A DNA stretch of 64,000 nt, from contig NC_092357.1 in the NCBI RefSeq assembly GCF_963676685.1, positions 63,498,797-63,562,796 of the forward strand, read 5' to 3'. The notes beneath the pieces were generated by a model. It had not been told where the DNA came from. It was given only the letters and a program-made list of their open reading frames with translations, and ran no database searches. Shown here piece after piece: positions 45,701 through 58,500 of the stretch. Source of the DNA: Mytilus edulis (lineage: Eukaryota; Mollusca; Bivalvia; Mytilida; Mytilidae). Both the position numbers and the translations under genes were made by a program. Position 1 is the first letter of the stretch; every line of letters begins with the position of its first letter.

Positions 45701-46727
45701 ACATGTAGGTGAAAAATAACATGATTTACAAGTTTATATAATTCATAAACTTTTTTTAATATAGTCTTTGTAGTCATTTTCTTTATTATTTTTGTTTTTA
45801 ATACTGTTCTTTCCTGTTAACTTCTTTTTTTTTTACATTGATGTTACTTTGGCTATGCCGAGCGGGTTGTTTATAGACCTTAATATTCATTAGTTTGATG
45901 TGTTCGAGCCTTTTTATTTGCAAAGGATAACTTTCCAGAATTTGCCTTGAAGTTCTGTTTTTGATTTGATTTTTACTTTTAACTTCCCATGAGGGTCTTT
46001 CACTGTCGCTTTTTGCACACTTGTACATTATTTATATATTAAATCTCGTTTGCTATGCGCTGCCATCTGTAACATTGTATTTTCATGAACGTAAATTATG
46101 TCTTACGTGTTAGCTTTATAGCTTATATAACAATAGACAGAAAGAAAGAAAGAAACTATATACATGTGTTTTCAGTTCAACTGGACCACAGGGCCAAGTG
46201 AGCTTTTATCATCACTTGGTGTTCGTCGTACGCTGTCGTTAACTTTTACAAAAATATTTCTTGACCACAATCATCAAAAAAAAGAGAGAGAGAGAAATAC
46301 ATCAAAGATTATGTGTCTGAATGATAGCATATGTTGAAAGGATGGTATAAAAATGTATACATACATTTACTTTTTTACTACATAAATATATAAATGTAGC
46401 AATATTTATCGGTGCTCTGAATGCATATCTAAAACAATAAATGTTTTTATTTTAGATTACAAAGACGAAAGAATTTATTGGATGAACTTCGCGACAGGTG
46501 ATTTGAAATCTGCTAATCTAAACGGAACTGGTGACAGGAAAGTGTTTAGCACGAATACGACCATAAAAAACGTAGGCATCCATGTACTTGATAGCGAAAT
46601 ATACTGTGTCAATTTCAATCAGATACTTAAAGTCACATTGTCACCAGTGAAATCTGCAAGAGTCATATACCCAGGTACCACAAGGATATATGGTTTATTT
46701 GTTTATAAGGAAAAAGGTAAATACTAG
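42735..46727 (+). CDS. Copy A: secreted six-bladed YWTD propeller, five exons
   Basis: Exons 42735-42795, 43754-43943, 44769-44981, 45524-45639 and 46456-46716 (or to a stop at 46727). All borders are AG/GT and phases (1, 2, 2, 1) equal those of the minus-strand receptor. Residues 1-20 are a signal peptide (MRLHVLVLFEFVMCVCFINT). Strands YIYFPR, VYWTEY, WLYYST, IYWMNF and IYCVNF, plus the first strand MFVFST, make six blades. Several N-glycosylation sequons are present (NMT, NAS, NTT). After exon 5 either a phase-1 donor (AAAG|GTAAAT) leads to exons I cannot find in the next 5.8 kb, or the frame ends KGKY-stop, giving 283 residues, with AATAAA 56 bases later. I favour the short secreted form slightly. 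Confidence 0.78.
43754..43943 (+). CDS. Copy A exon 2: propeller blade 1-2
   Basis: 190 bases after TATATTTCAG. Fifteen bases longer than the equivalents in the other two copies, adding five residues near MFVFSTNMTDDNG. Ends AACGACATACAGAG|GTAAGA. Confidence 0.87.
44769..44981 (+). CDS. Copy A exon 3: canonical YWTE blade
   Basis: 213 bases after ATTCTTAG. PIGIAIDPLYDQVYWTEY and GNIYRCNLDGSGKSRVL, then ALTLDYQN, donor CAG|GTTTGT as in copy B. Confidence 0.9.
45524..45639 (+). CDS. Copy A exon 4: propeller blade 4
   Basis: 116 bases between AAAATTGTAG and AGAG|GTATGT. RWLYYSTTLTTP and SRLDGTEIHTV. Confidence 0.85.
46456..46727 (+). CDS. Copy A exon 5: propeller blades 5-6
   Basis: 261 bases to the donor at 46716/46717, or to TAG 46725-46727 if terminal. 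ERIYWMNFATGDLKSANLNG, then SEIYCVNFNQILKVTL and IYGLFVYKEKG. Confidence 0.85.
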
Positions 46728-46782
46728 CATAAACATTTACCCAACTTTTAGTTAAATGTTCAAATCTCACCTTACAATGAAG

Positions 46783-46788
46783 AATAAA
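46783..46788 (+). terminator. Possible poly(A) signal of copy A
   Basis: AATAAA 56 bases after the read-through stop of exon 5. Confidence 0.35.
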
Positions 46789-46849
46789 AAAACATGACTA
46801 CACAAAAAAAAGAGGGAATCAATTGTAATATACATTGAGTGAGACTAAT

Positions 46850-47010
46850 GCACCAACTGAACTCCGAGGAAATTCAGCACGAATAGTTCATAATCAAATG
46901 GCAAAATCAAAAGCTCAAATAATTCAAACGAGTGGACAACGACGTTCCTGCTCCTGAACTGGTACAGGCATTTCCTTATGTAGTGAATGGTAGATTAAAC
47001 CTGGTTTTAG
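46850..47010 (+). repeat. Dispersed repeat family B
   Basis: 'ccaactgaactccgaggaaa', 'aaatggcaaaatcaaaagct', 'gaactggtacaggcatttcc'. Confidence 0.85.
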
Positions 47011-47388
47011 ACTAAGTTAAAATTTTAATCTTTTATGCTAAAATAAATTATCGATAAATCTATGATTCAAATAAAAAACATTTATTAAATTGAAACTTGA
47101 TGTACACCTTAAAGTCGTTATAAGTATGTTTCTATCGATATAGTATTGCATTAAATAATATATGTATATGTTTGCTTGATGAATTGTCTGTGAGTGTTCA
47201 AAGCTTCTGGCATGTTCATGACTCTAACATGAAAGATAGTTTAATCTAATTGTCTACTGTTTTAGATATTATTAATATAGCATGTCTGTGGCAGTATAGT
47301 TCATATCTTTCTCTTTTTATGTGTTGTTTAGCTCGTGCGATAAAAAAATAGTTACTGCTTGACATTTTCATGCAAATATATATATAGC

Positions 47389-47670
47389 TTAAGGTGGTAC
47401 CTAACACCTGAACTAAAATCAATTTGGCTCGTTTAATTTTCTTAAAATTTTGACAAAGTATTTACTTTGACCCTCTGACAAAAATATAAAAAAAATCAAA
47501 AATATTGAACCAACCGTTTAATCAGAAAAATTACACTGGTTATATAGCAGTTTGACAAACACTTATTTTGATCATTGAGAAGCTTAATATTCCCTTAAGA
47601 ACACAACGTCATTAAAACGTTCTGTTGATTTTACAGAGTTATCTCCCTGTAGTGTTAGGTACCACCTTAA
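47389..47670. mobile_element. 282-bp MITE with perfect 19-bp terminal inverted repeats
   Basis: Left end TTAAGGTGGTACCTAACAC (47389-47407), right end its exact reverse complement (47652-47670). No coding capacity. The terminal TTAA may include a TTAA target duplication, as in piggyBac-like elements, but the superfamily is not certain. Confidence 0.9.
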
Positions 47671-47784
47671 CCTAATTGTTTCACGTCTTCGCAGATTAAA
47701 CACAAGATACCGCAGTTATCATGGTTATGAGCGTGTCACAAAAATATTTTTTCTAAAAAAAACACCAAAACGTATATAACGTCT

Positions 47785-47990
47785 AAAAGAGCGTCGAAAG
47801 AGTCAAACTCAAAGTTCGAACGTAAAATGACAACGCCATACTAAATAATTAAAAACAAACAGAAAATAATTGTACACAATACACAACATAGAAAACTAAA
47901 GAATAAACAACAAGAAGCCCGACAAAACCTTGCGGTCATCTCAGGTGATCAGGGTAGGAAGATCCTGTTTCACATATGTCACCCGTTAAA
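47785..47990 (+). repeat. Dispersed repeat family F
   Basis: 'gaaagagtcaaactcaaag', 'aaatgacaacgccatactaa', 'gcggtcatctcaggtgatca', 'gatcctgtttcacatatg'. Confidence 0.8.
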
Positions 47991-48171
47991 ATATTTCTAC
48001 TTTGGTATTCAGTATGTGAATTTTTATATAATCAGTTCTTTTATACATTAATAATGCAAAACTAGTTTTTGATGTTCTTTGCATATGTTATACTAACCTA
48101 GCTTCTTTGTTGTATTGTTTCATATGCATGACATGTTGACCGATACGATTCTATTCTACATTTATTTAAGA

Positions 48172-48318
48172 ATTGAATGCTTTTCTGTAACCTCATTGGG
48201 GTGTAAAGGCGTTGAAAGAGGTACATTTTGTATGAAGCGCGGAAGCGTTCCATTCTAAAGATGTGTGCACGGTTAACGCCTTTACAACGTGATGAAGTTA
48301 CAAAAAGAAGCATTCAAT
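48172..48318. mobile_element. 147-bp foldback element
   Basis: ATTGAATGC at 48172 and GCATTCAAT at 48318 are the tips. The arms also pair at GTAAAGGCGTT (48203) and AACGCCTTTAC (48275). Loop about 60 bases. Confidence 0.85.
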
Positions 48319-48634
48319 ACTTATAATTACATTTTAGCTATGATCATGCAACCACAATGTTTATCACGTTTTTCTCTAATTTACCTGTGCACTTTATTGT
48401 GGGAATATATACCACCATGAATGATACATTTTGTTGTGTAATGAAGTTGATTAAGGAATAACGCGAGATTGCAGAATAGCAAATCAAAATAACGTATTTT
48501 AATGAAACATACATCTAATGTAATTATTCTATGTTTTATAATCGATACATTCTAGTTGCAAATCAATCGCATAGTTTGATAACAAAGTAGCTTAGTTTTT
48601 ATATACGTCCTAATATAAACGAGATGCGGAAAAA

Positions 48635-48835
48635 AGAAGGACGGACAAACTAATAAGTCGGAAAAAAAACTGACCAGGCCATGGCTAAAAAGTATAGACC
48701 AACAGCCGATCAAAGGTACACACGACACAAAATAGATAACTAAAGAGTAAGCAACACGAGACCATCAAAGCTTAGGTTGCCCTGGATGTACACAGATCCT
48801 GTTTCACAGGCAGCACACGTCGTGTTGCTTATATT
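48635..48835 (+). repeat. Dispersed repeat family F
   Basis: 'actgaccaggccatggctaa', 'aacaccgag'-like text, 'gatcctgtttcacaggcagc', 'acacgtcgtgttgctt'. Second copy within 1 kb of the one at 47785. Confidence 0.8.
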
Positions 48836-48889
48836 AAAGAACCGTGATATTATTTTTAATTTGATTTAATTGTATTATGATATTTGGTA

Positions 48890-49135
48890 TTCTGTGGCTT
48901 CATTTATTTTCGTAAGTACCAATTTTCGAGGATTGACGAACACTTGCATATTCGTGGATTGACGAAAACTTGCATATTCATTGATGCTTAAATTCTGTGT
49001 TTTTTGTAAATACTGAATACATTCTTTTAGAAAAGCTGTAGATCATTGAACATTTAAATACGTTGTTCCCCTGTACTAACGAAATTCACGAAAATTAGTA
49101 TCCAACGAATATAAACAATAAATGAATTCACAGTA
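48890..49135. mobile_element. Foldback repeat E
   Basis: 'attctgtggcttcatttatt ttcg' at the left and 'aataaatgaattcacagtat' at the right are inverted copies. The interior has 'gaggattgacgaacacttgc' and 'acgaaattcacgaaaattag'. Confidence 0.75.
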
Positions 49136-49859
49136 TTCAATTGTTTAGATACTTTTTTACTGTATGTTGTTAAATATATAAACATATAACATGTATATAT
49201 AACATGCCAAATGTATTGTAACTTTATTGTCCTGATCTGCATGAGCAAGTAGCTTATTCAATTTATCCGTTCGATCGCATTGACATCAAGGTGAGTACTA
49301 CGTTATATTAGTTAATAACATTCTGCACGATTCAAACTTGATAGATAGCAATTTAACATCGTCATTTGGTCCGGAACGACATACATTATCATTTAAAACA
49401 AATAAAAAATGTACAAAAAATAGAAAATAAATAAAATGTTGCGAATATATTAATTGCACTCATCATTTGAGTTTATTTATTCCATTAAAAATGTGCATAC
49501 TCCGAGGGTGGCGAATGTGACATGTGACGAATGTGACATGCCTAGTGTACGTTAGGTTCACTTTATTGCAAAGCATTGTTTATTAGTTAAATGTTTTAGA
49601 TCTGACATGAGTATATATTTTTTTTAGGAACTACACTGATAATTTTATTCAACACTACAATCATCAAACAAGATTCTCGAAGAACAAAATGAATATCATT
49701 ATATATGCAACATCATCATCTGCCGTGTATATTGACACACACTTATAAAAGGGATATCGATGATAAAATACACATAAAAAACATCTTATACCAGGCTTTC
49801 CGTAATTTCGGATAAAACAAGGATAACCATGATTACAAAACGCGGCCATTTATTTTTTG

Positions 49860-49975
49860 AAAAAATAAAATTACAAAAATATTGAACTCCGAGGAAAATT
49901 CAAAATGTAAAGTCCCTTATCAAACGGCAAAATAAAATGATAAAACACATCAAACGAAAGCACAACTGTCATACA
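49860..49975 (+). repeat. Dispersed repeat family B
   Basis: 'aatattgaactccgaggaaa attc', 'gtaaagtcccttatcaaacg', 'acacatcaaacgaaagcaca'. Confidence 0.85.
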
Positions 49976-50809
49976 AAAAAAAGTATTAATTTCTAATTTT
50001 TTTATTTCCATTGTTTAAATTATGTTTTGTCATACCAAAGACAAAAGAAACATATACAAATTGTTGACACAGAAAACATGCATTAAGTTGTGAAAATGTT
50101 AAAACTAATTTTGATCGTTTTTTTTGTGTTCCACCTGGATCAATATAAATATTATCTCTTTTTTAAAGGTTGATAGAGCATACCAGAATGGAAGTCACAT
50201 TATCATTAAGTTCTTACAGAAAAAAAACCCAAGACAATTCAATGAGGAAGATTACTATTAAAGTGATACATAGTGTTGGTGACCTTCTGCTGTAATTTTT
50301 TTTTCTATCGTCGGGTTGTTGTCTCTTTGACACTTCCACATTTCCATTCTCAATTGTATTGTCAAAATAATAACAATAATCAAATGATCAGTATTGAAAC
50401 AAGCTTGCATTTATCAAACTTAAGACATGTATGTGATAGAATATCCCGTCTTAAAATTGCATCAAACCTGCTGATACAATGTATTTCTCTTCTTTTGATA
50501 ATGCCGACCAATGCATTGAATGTAGAATGATAATAATAAATTTTAGTGTATTTTGTTGTAGTTTTTTTCTATCATTCTATCTTATATTAGTTATAGTGAA
50601 ATGCATGTGTTTTAGTTAATGTCTTATGTATATACACAAGATATCAATACACTTGTAGTGGTGGGTTTATCTTTTATTGTGCAAATGCCATCCCACTTTT
50701 GTGCTGACATGAATTGTCATTGATATGGTTATATTTATAAATTTACTGTTTATAAATTTTTGATTTTTTTGAAATACTTATGCTTTTCTACCTGAGGCAT
50801 AGATTACCT

Positions 50810-50990
50810 TAGCTGTATTTGGCAACACTTTTAGGAATTTTGGTTCTCAGTGCTCTTCAACTTCGTATTTATTTTGCCTTTTTAACTTTTTTGGATTCGA
50901 GTGTCACTTACGAGTCTTTTGTAGACGAAACGCGCGTCTGGCGTATACACTAAATTTAGTCCTGGTATCTATGATGAGTTTATTTATCAT
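50810..50990 (+). repeat. Dispersed repeat family D
   Basis: 'aggaattttggttctcagtg ctcttcaac', 'gagtgtcacttacgagtctt', 'gacgaaacgcgcgtctggcg', 'tcctggtatctatgatgag'. Reverse copies are at 62530-62720 and 63830-64000, and a forward one is nested at 6000-6160. Confidence 0.88.
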
Positions 50991-52493
50991 ATGACAAAGT
51001 TCATCTTGCATCTAGAATCTATGACAAACGATTCGATTTTGATTTTAAAAGTATCTAACTCCTCAACCTTATAAAAAATAAACCAACATTTCCTACATAA
51101 AAGATATATATTTTCCAACTTATTCGGTACTCAAGAGCTTGCAGTTGCTACATAGACTTTTGAAACCGCCACCAGTGTCTGATATATTGTTGAACTAGTT
51201 GTAGTTGAAAGATCGTTTCTCCTTTTTTTTTTTTTTTAAAGTTTATTGTGTTCGTGTCGGTTAAATACATCAACTCGTTATTTCACATAAAAAAGTTAAT
51301 ATCTGACCCAGTTATATACAAAAGAGAATCATATGGTTTCAGATTTAAATGTATTCGTGACAATACATCTGCAATACACATTACCAAGATAGAATCGCGA
51401 CACAATAAGCTGATACCTTTTTTAAAGAGCGTGTTTGATTAAACTATCCACACATGTATGTAGCGTTATTCACATTGGATACTCTATTACAGAGAATAAA
51501 AACTATTGATTCAGTAATTTCAATATGCATGATACAGTCTGATATTCAATTTCGTCTTACAGGGTGATAAACAATAAAATTGTTACTCACTTAGACCTAA
51601 ATGACAGTTGTTTTACCTGTTTTGCTTAATATTCTTCAGAATCGTTTGCCAATACAGTGATAAAAAACTTCCATCATCATGATGACAAATTACTTTAACC
51701 CATTAATTCACATCCCTCATTTGGCGGACGTGGTATTACTCTAGATGGTTAATAGATATAGGAAAATATGGTATGAGCGCCAATGAGACAACTCTCCATC
51801 GGTCTTATCTGGATATGAAAATACAATTACATATCACTGATATGTTTATGTGAATAATTTGTGTTCATTAGTATGCATATGGTATGGTAACGTTTTTTTT
51901 AATATTTAGCTGATGATATGCAAACTTCCTTAGTTTGTGATATCTCTTACAGTTTTAGATTATATACTGGCCTTAAGGCATTGCAAATTTCATGATATAA
52001 TTTTGCTTATAAAATTGAGAATGGAAATGGAGAATATGTGTCAAATGTACAACAACCAGACCAAAAATCAGAAAACAGCCGAAGACCACTATAAAGTCAA
52101 CTTAATTTTTACAATCAATCGTTCATTAGCCTCGTTTGAATTAAAATTCAGCACAATTTCAAACAATGTGTGATGTAGTTGTCCAAATTTGAACAAGAAA
52201 ACAATTAACATGAACAACACACACTTAAAGTAAACGTTAACAGAAGAGCTATCACCTAAATAGACACAATGCACTCTCAGGTCAAATTGGTATTAAGGGC
52301 GAAAGTTGTCAAACTGAGTATTCAATCAAAATCTTACTCTAAAGCATGATATCTCTATTTGACAAATCACATGTAACGTTACGCTGAAAAACAAAGCTTA
52401 TATTTTAAAAGTATTTTAGGGCGCCTTCTGTATATTCAAAATGATGTTTTATGCTGAATAACCAAGTTATTTTTTTATTCAGTTAACAACAAT

Positions 52494-52554
52494 ATGAAGT
52501 ATTATGTGGGGGTATTGTCTGAATTGCTCCTTTTTGTCTGCTTTATTAATCAAG
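52494..52554 (+). CDS. Copy B exon 1: signal peptide
   Basis: 61 bases, phase 1, donor CAAG|GTAAGA. The C-terminal part FVCFIN is nearly identical to copy A. Confidence 0.82.
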
Positions 52555-55500
52555 GTAAGACATTTATAATTTACATTATTATTTACGAAAAATATCGACA
52601 CTTAAAGCAAAATTATAGTATAAAAACAAAAATGTAAAACGATAACCGTACTATCGGAAATATGCGTAGGCCTCTGTCGTAATAGAAAGTAAGCATGTGG
52701 TATAAATACAAAATGCATATGTTGAAAGCACACCTTGTAGTAATGTCCAAACATAATACCTACTGTAAAATGATCATCTTTGTTTGCTTTTAAGACAACG
52801 GTCGAATAAACTAAGTGTTCTTTTTGTTTGTAATTCAAAATTTATAAAACAATTATACTATATTAGGAGGCTTATAAACAAGTTTTTAAACCCGACATTT
52901 TAACGAAATATGTCAGAAGTTTTAGTCATTATAAAAATAATCATAAAGTTTCAAACTATATATTTTTTATTTATCATAGACCTTAAATAACTAGATTAAA
53001 ACACATTCAATCCCTTGTGCAATATACACTGTCTGGAGAAAAGTGAAAAACAACCAGATATGAAATAAGGTTTTTTTTCTACGTTCAATTCAATTAGATT
53101 GATAATATGCTTGGACTTATTGACGTTGATTAACCGAAAATTCAATTTTAACAATGTGGCTACGCCCCTAAAACTGTGTATGTTGCCCTAATCCCTATGC
53201 CATAAAAACAAACCTGTTTACTACAAACATAACAAAGTAAGTAAATGCAAAATAAACTCCTGAGCTGTTGTTAAGTGCAAGTGGATGATGATAGTATGCT
53301 GCTTAAAACTCATAAATAAGTAACAAATGATGCTCAATTTAAAAAAAAAGAACAAAAAAACAAGAAAAAAACCCAAACAACGTTAGGGACAAAAACATTT
53401 TTTTGTAATCGAATTCAAGGTCATACGACCGTGTTGTTTGACACAATGAATCAACGGTCACCGTGTTACTATTTTTTTCCTTCAATTAATAATAACAATC
53501 TAATAAATGGTTGTTCATAGCTAAGTATTAATGACGGCACAAATACTAGTATAATTTTGATACATACACGAAAAAAAGAAATATTAAGTACTAGTATTTG
53601 TATTTGTTACGGACATGGCATTGTAAGCAAATCCTTAAATTCCTCTTAATTTCCATTCAGGTCTTCAAAACAAGATTATATTTTCAACTTTTGGTAAAAT
53701 TCAAGAATTCAACATGGACACTGGAAACGTATCAGATATCTTAATCAATCAACAGAGTTACATACATTGTTTTGTTTATGACTCTAACAACGAATATATA
53801 TATTTTCCAAGAGCGGACAAAAACGATATATTGAGGTATGTGTTTGGTATAAAGAAATGGAAAATATTATTCACATAACAAAAATAGATTAAAATATGGT
53901 TGATTTAACTTAAATCATCGCTTTATATATGCACAGATCTAACGCTTCTTGTTCTGACAATAATGATTATTATTTTTATTTTCATATTGGCAAATGTTTA
54001 ATAAAACAAAACTTGAAAGAGAATCAAAAGTATCGAAATATCTATTTGATGTGTGATACGAAACATCAATACATCGTCAACTTTATTGTACTAGACTGAA
54101 TGCCTTTATCTTGCAATTTCTAAGCAATGTTTTTGCTATCTCTCGTGGATGTTATGGAAACGACCATTTAATCGTCCGATGGGAAAAGGGAGAATGATTT
54201 TAGAATGAATATCATAACCTTAAACATGTTGAAAGACAAGAAATTTTATAACTTCTTACGGTTCGCCACTAGAAGATCACATGGTCGTCCCCTAACAAAT
54301 GTTTATCATGATTTTTACAGGTAATTAGCACGAAATATAACACGTAGATAATTTACCCGAATAATGAAGAATATGAGGTTGTTGATTAATGATAGAAAAC
54401 AAAGAAATATTAGGTATACAAACATACATAAATGTACTTGTACGTGTGTATCTCCGCACTTAAAGCCTCAAACTACATCTCGTCTATGCGTAAATCACCT
54501 ATACATAACCAGGCTAAACGAAAATAAGGTATTGCTTATTCACCTGATGTTTGAACACATATTCCAAAGACATTTACCAAAAAGGAAATCCAAAGTAATC
54601 TTAGGTCTGTCATATGTTTCTTTGGAATTTTAACCAAAGAATGGTACATGGGTGTTTCTGCTCTGTATTGTAAACATAAAAACAACATGTTATGAAAAAA
54701 GGTGTCCAAAGTGTATTTCTGGATTAACCCTCATCATGAACTCTCAAAGCCTAATTTTGAAAGTCAAGGATGTATAATAACCAAAAAAGATAAGGAGCAA
54801 TATGATACACTATAAACATCAATTTAACTAGCAATCTAAGCCGAGCGTGAAAGATATTTTGAAACTTAAGGGGCGGTGTGAATCAATTTCGGATACTTAT
54901 CAATTAGAAAAGAGCTAAAAGAGCAAAATTAGAACAAAGTCAGTAATAATGTGTTGATCTCATCCGAGACAAAAGGGATATAGTATTTCAGTTTATTTGT
55001 CTACACCTTTTGTCTATCGTTTATCAAGAGAGGATAAAACAAAAACAACGGTATACACAAAGTTTTCAAAGCACCAGTTTGATTGATTATTCAACAAAAG
55101 TGCTGTATGAGGATGATGGTTAGCTGTTCCACGTACAACAGCTAATTGAATGCATATTCGGGACGAAAACATGTTATAATTAGAAAATGAACACTGCTTT
55201 TTACTAGACCGACGTGCTAAGCGCAATTTTGAGTATGCTATTTCATAAAATAACAGTCCAAAGAAAGACTTGTCACCCTACCCGGACACATTATTTTGAC
55301 ACTGAGCCGACCGGTATTTGCTCTTACTCCTTAATGCCACCTGCTTAGTCGAGAAGCAGCAAATACCAATTTAAAAGTAATTGATTCGAACGGGACGGGT
55401 TTAAACCCACGACCTACCGTACTCAGGGCGAACACGCTACCACTAGTCGGCCAAAGGTCTGTACGCGTTTACTGTAAGGGAGAGAGTCACATTACCTGCT

Positions 55501-58500
55501 CTCGAAAATTTATTTTGAAAAAAGAACAATAACAGTGGAAAGGGTTTTAATTCTTTGTTTTTATATTGATGCATGTCATCGAACAAGCCATCGATCCCAA
55601 CTCTATCCTGCACATTTAACTGTACATATTTCCGACTTATATGTTATAGTTTTTTTTTAGGATTTATCTCAATAAAATGATAAATTGAGTTGTATTTAAT
55701 TAACATACATTTATATATATATATAAAAAGTACATACTAATTAATATCTTCTTAACCTTATTTCAAGATTTCGTTATCCATCAGAACAAGTTTATATGAC
55801 AGAAACAGTGACCCAGGCAAGGAGACCAATAGGTGTTGCTATTGATCAAGTGGACAATCATGTTTATTGGACAGAACGAACTGCACCAGAAGAGCTTAAG
55901 CGATGTAATTTCGATGGGCCAAACAAGATATCGATTCTTCAAGATAGTGAACTATATGCTCTTACGTTAGATTACCGGAACAGGTTTGTTGTTATCATGC
56001 TATCAACTGACATGTGATTAAAGAAAAAAACCTAGGAAAACAAAACAATAAAATTGAGAATGGAAATGGGGCATGTGTCAAAGAGACAACAACCCGACCA
56101 TAGAAAAAAAATCAACAGCAGAAGGTCACCAACAGGTCTTCAATTTAGCGAGAAAGAAGGTCACCAACAGGTCTTCAATTTAGCGAGAAATTCCCGCACC
56201 CGGAGGCGTCCTTCAGCTGGCCCCTAAACAAATATATACTAGTTCAGTGATAATGAACGCCATACTATTTCAAATTGTACACACGAAACTAAAATTAAAA
56301 TAATACAATACTAACAAATGCCAGAGGCTCCTGACTTGGGGCAGGCGCAAAAATGCGGCGGGGTTAAACATGTTTGTGAGATCTCAACCCTCCCCCTATA
56401 CCTTTAAACAATGTAGAAAAGTACAAGCATAACAAAACGCACATTACAATTCAGTTCATGATAAGTCCGAGTCTGATGTCAGAAGATGTAACCAAAGAAA
56501 ATAAAGAAAGTGACAATAATACAAAAAGTACTACAGACTACTAGCATTTAACTGACATGCCTAAAAGCTAGTTCACCACTTAATATTGTGCACCTTTCTA
56601 ATAAGTAAGATATGTTTTTGAATACGTGAGACAAAGCTTAGTTAAATCAGTTCTAATGTTCTGCGCACCAATCTGTACATACATTTTTGTATTTTTACAA
56701 CGCTAGAATATTCATATGAAATGATATGATACCTTTTTCATGCAATTGGAAACCTCTAGCATATCATATTGCAACATGTCAATATAAAGGGTTATTCAAT
56801 TCAATTACTAATGGAAAACGGAATATTCTGGAAATAAGTCATGGAAAAAATGATTTACCAAGAAATCGAAACAATAGTATTATGACGCACTATAAGCAAA
56901 TGAGATGATTTCGAGGCTAGAAACACATCGTTAGAAAGACCTTAACAACAACACAACCCAGACAGTATTACAAAACATTCCTTGAAGTGAACAAAATGGC
57001 TTGCTAATCGACTTCCGAACAACTAATTTAACACTTTGAAAAGGAAGTCTTATATCTTTTTATCTTATTATGCATGTTTCGATTTTGTATTTATATTATG
57101 TTTTGTGTATGTGTATTTCACTGATATGTAGATGGCTGTATTACAGTATCTATCCCACACGTAGTTCAATTAGACGATCGAGTTTAAATGGTACTGAACG
57201 ACCAGAAATAGTAGATGTTACAAGTAACTGGTTTGAGTATAGGTATATCATCAAGAAAATTCATTTTTTGTCAATGTAAACATGGTAAATATGTATCCAC
57301 ATATGGCACAGGATCTGCTTACCCTCCCAGAGTACCGAATATCACCCCCAGTTTTTTGTTGGGTTCGTTTGTTCTCCGTCTTTAATGTTATATGTTGGGT
57401 TTTGAGTGTTTTTTTTTCTTTTAGTCCGATTGTCAGTGTGTCTGTTTGTCTTTTTTCTTAATAAGCCATGGTATTGTCAGTTATATTTCGACTCATGAGT
57501 TTGAACGTTTCTTTGGTATTTACAAAATGGCATGTTTAGTTTTTCATGATTGGAATCGAATTTATTTACGTATAATTAATTTGTTTCTCAACGGCTTAAT
57601 TTATCACTGATTAACAAACAGACCTGTGAGGGGTACAAATGTATTCATTGAAACCAAGCTACGTTTCTGTTTGACCTGTATAATTGCTATTCTCATCAAA
57701 ACTACTTACATACATTGTCAAGCTCCATTTATTATATAATGTATGACACAGCTTGACTGAAATAAGTTACTCCATTAGCTTATCATATGAAGCTGTTCAT
57801 CGTAACCAGGATCTAGACAATTAATTTATTGTGTTTATACGTGATGTTTGTATTTATTGATGTTGGCTTTGAACTAGCTTTCTGTAAGTGCTCTGAGATT
57901 TATAATGTGTGTATTTAGTGTTGGGACGATTTGATGAGTCAAATCCTTGTCAACAAATTTTTGTTTGTTCTGTTAATTTGTTTCACATTTTAGTGATGGT
58001 TTCGGATGTGTAAAATGTTCAACATCCTCCCTAACATACGTAAGAGCCTGTTCAAATTACAGAGCTTGTGATTTGGCGGGTTTCCTGTGTTTATATCATA
58101 TGTGTTTTCCTTCTGTTGTTTTGTATATGAATGCTCTCCTATGAACGGTTTTGTATTTTGTCAAGTCTTGGCTTTCTACAGCTTACTTAACGGTAGGCAA
58201 TATCTTCATTGTTCAAAACCTAACTGTGACATCGGCGTTATTTGGTCTCCGGTGGATGATGATTTCTAATTGGCAATCATACGAACTCTCCGCATGTTGC
58301 ATATTTTTATAAAACCAGCTTTTTTTATATCATTCGAAACTGGATGTTTTTTTTTTTGTTTTTTTTTTTTAATAATTTTACGTCATGTTAAATATCGAGT
58401 TTTAAATCAGCAAATTGCCCATATATTTGGGCACGTTAACCAGACTTATCGATAGCAATTTGCTTTTAAACATGTTTTGAGCATGTTTATTTGGTCGGAA

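Noticed and set aside
49220..49290. Exon-like sequence ending CATCAAG|GTGAGTAC
   Set aside because: Good donor but no matching acceptor, and the open frame is stopped just upstream.
55380..55455. A tRNA gene
   Set aside because: A- and B-box-like motifs are present, but the flanks cannot form a full cloverleaf and a longer body follows; a SINE fits better.
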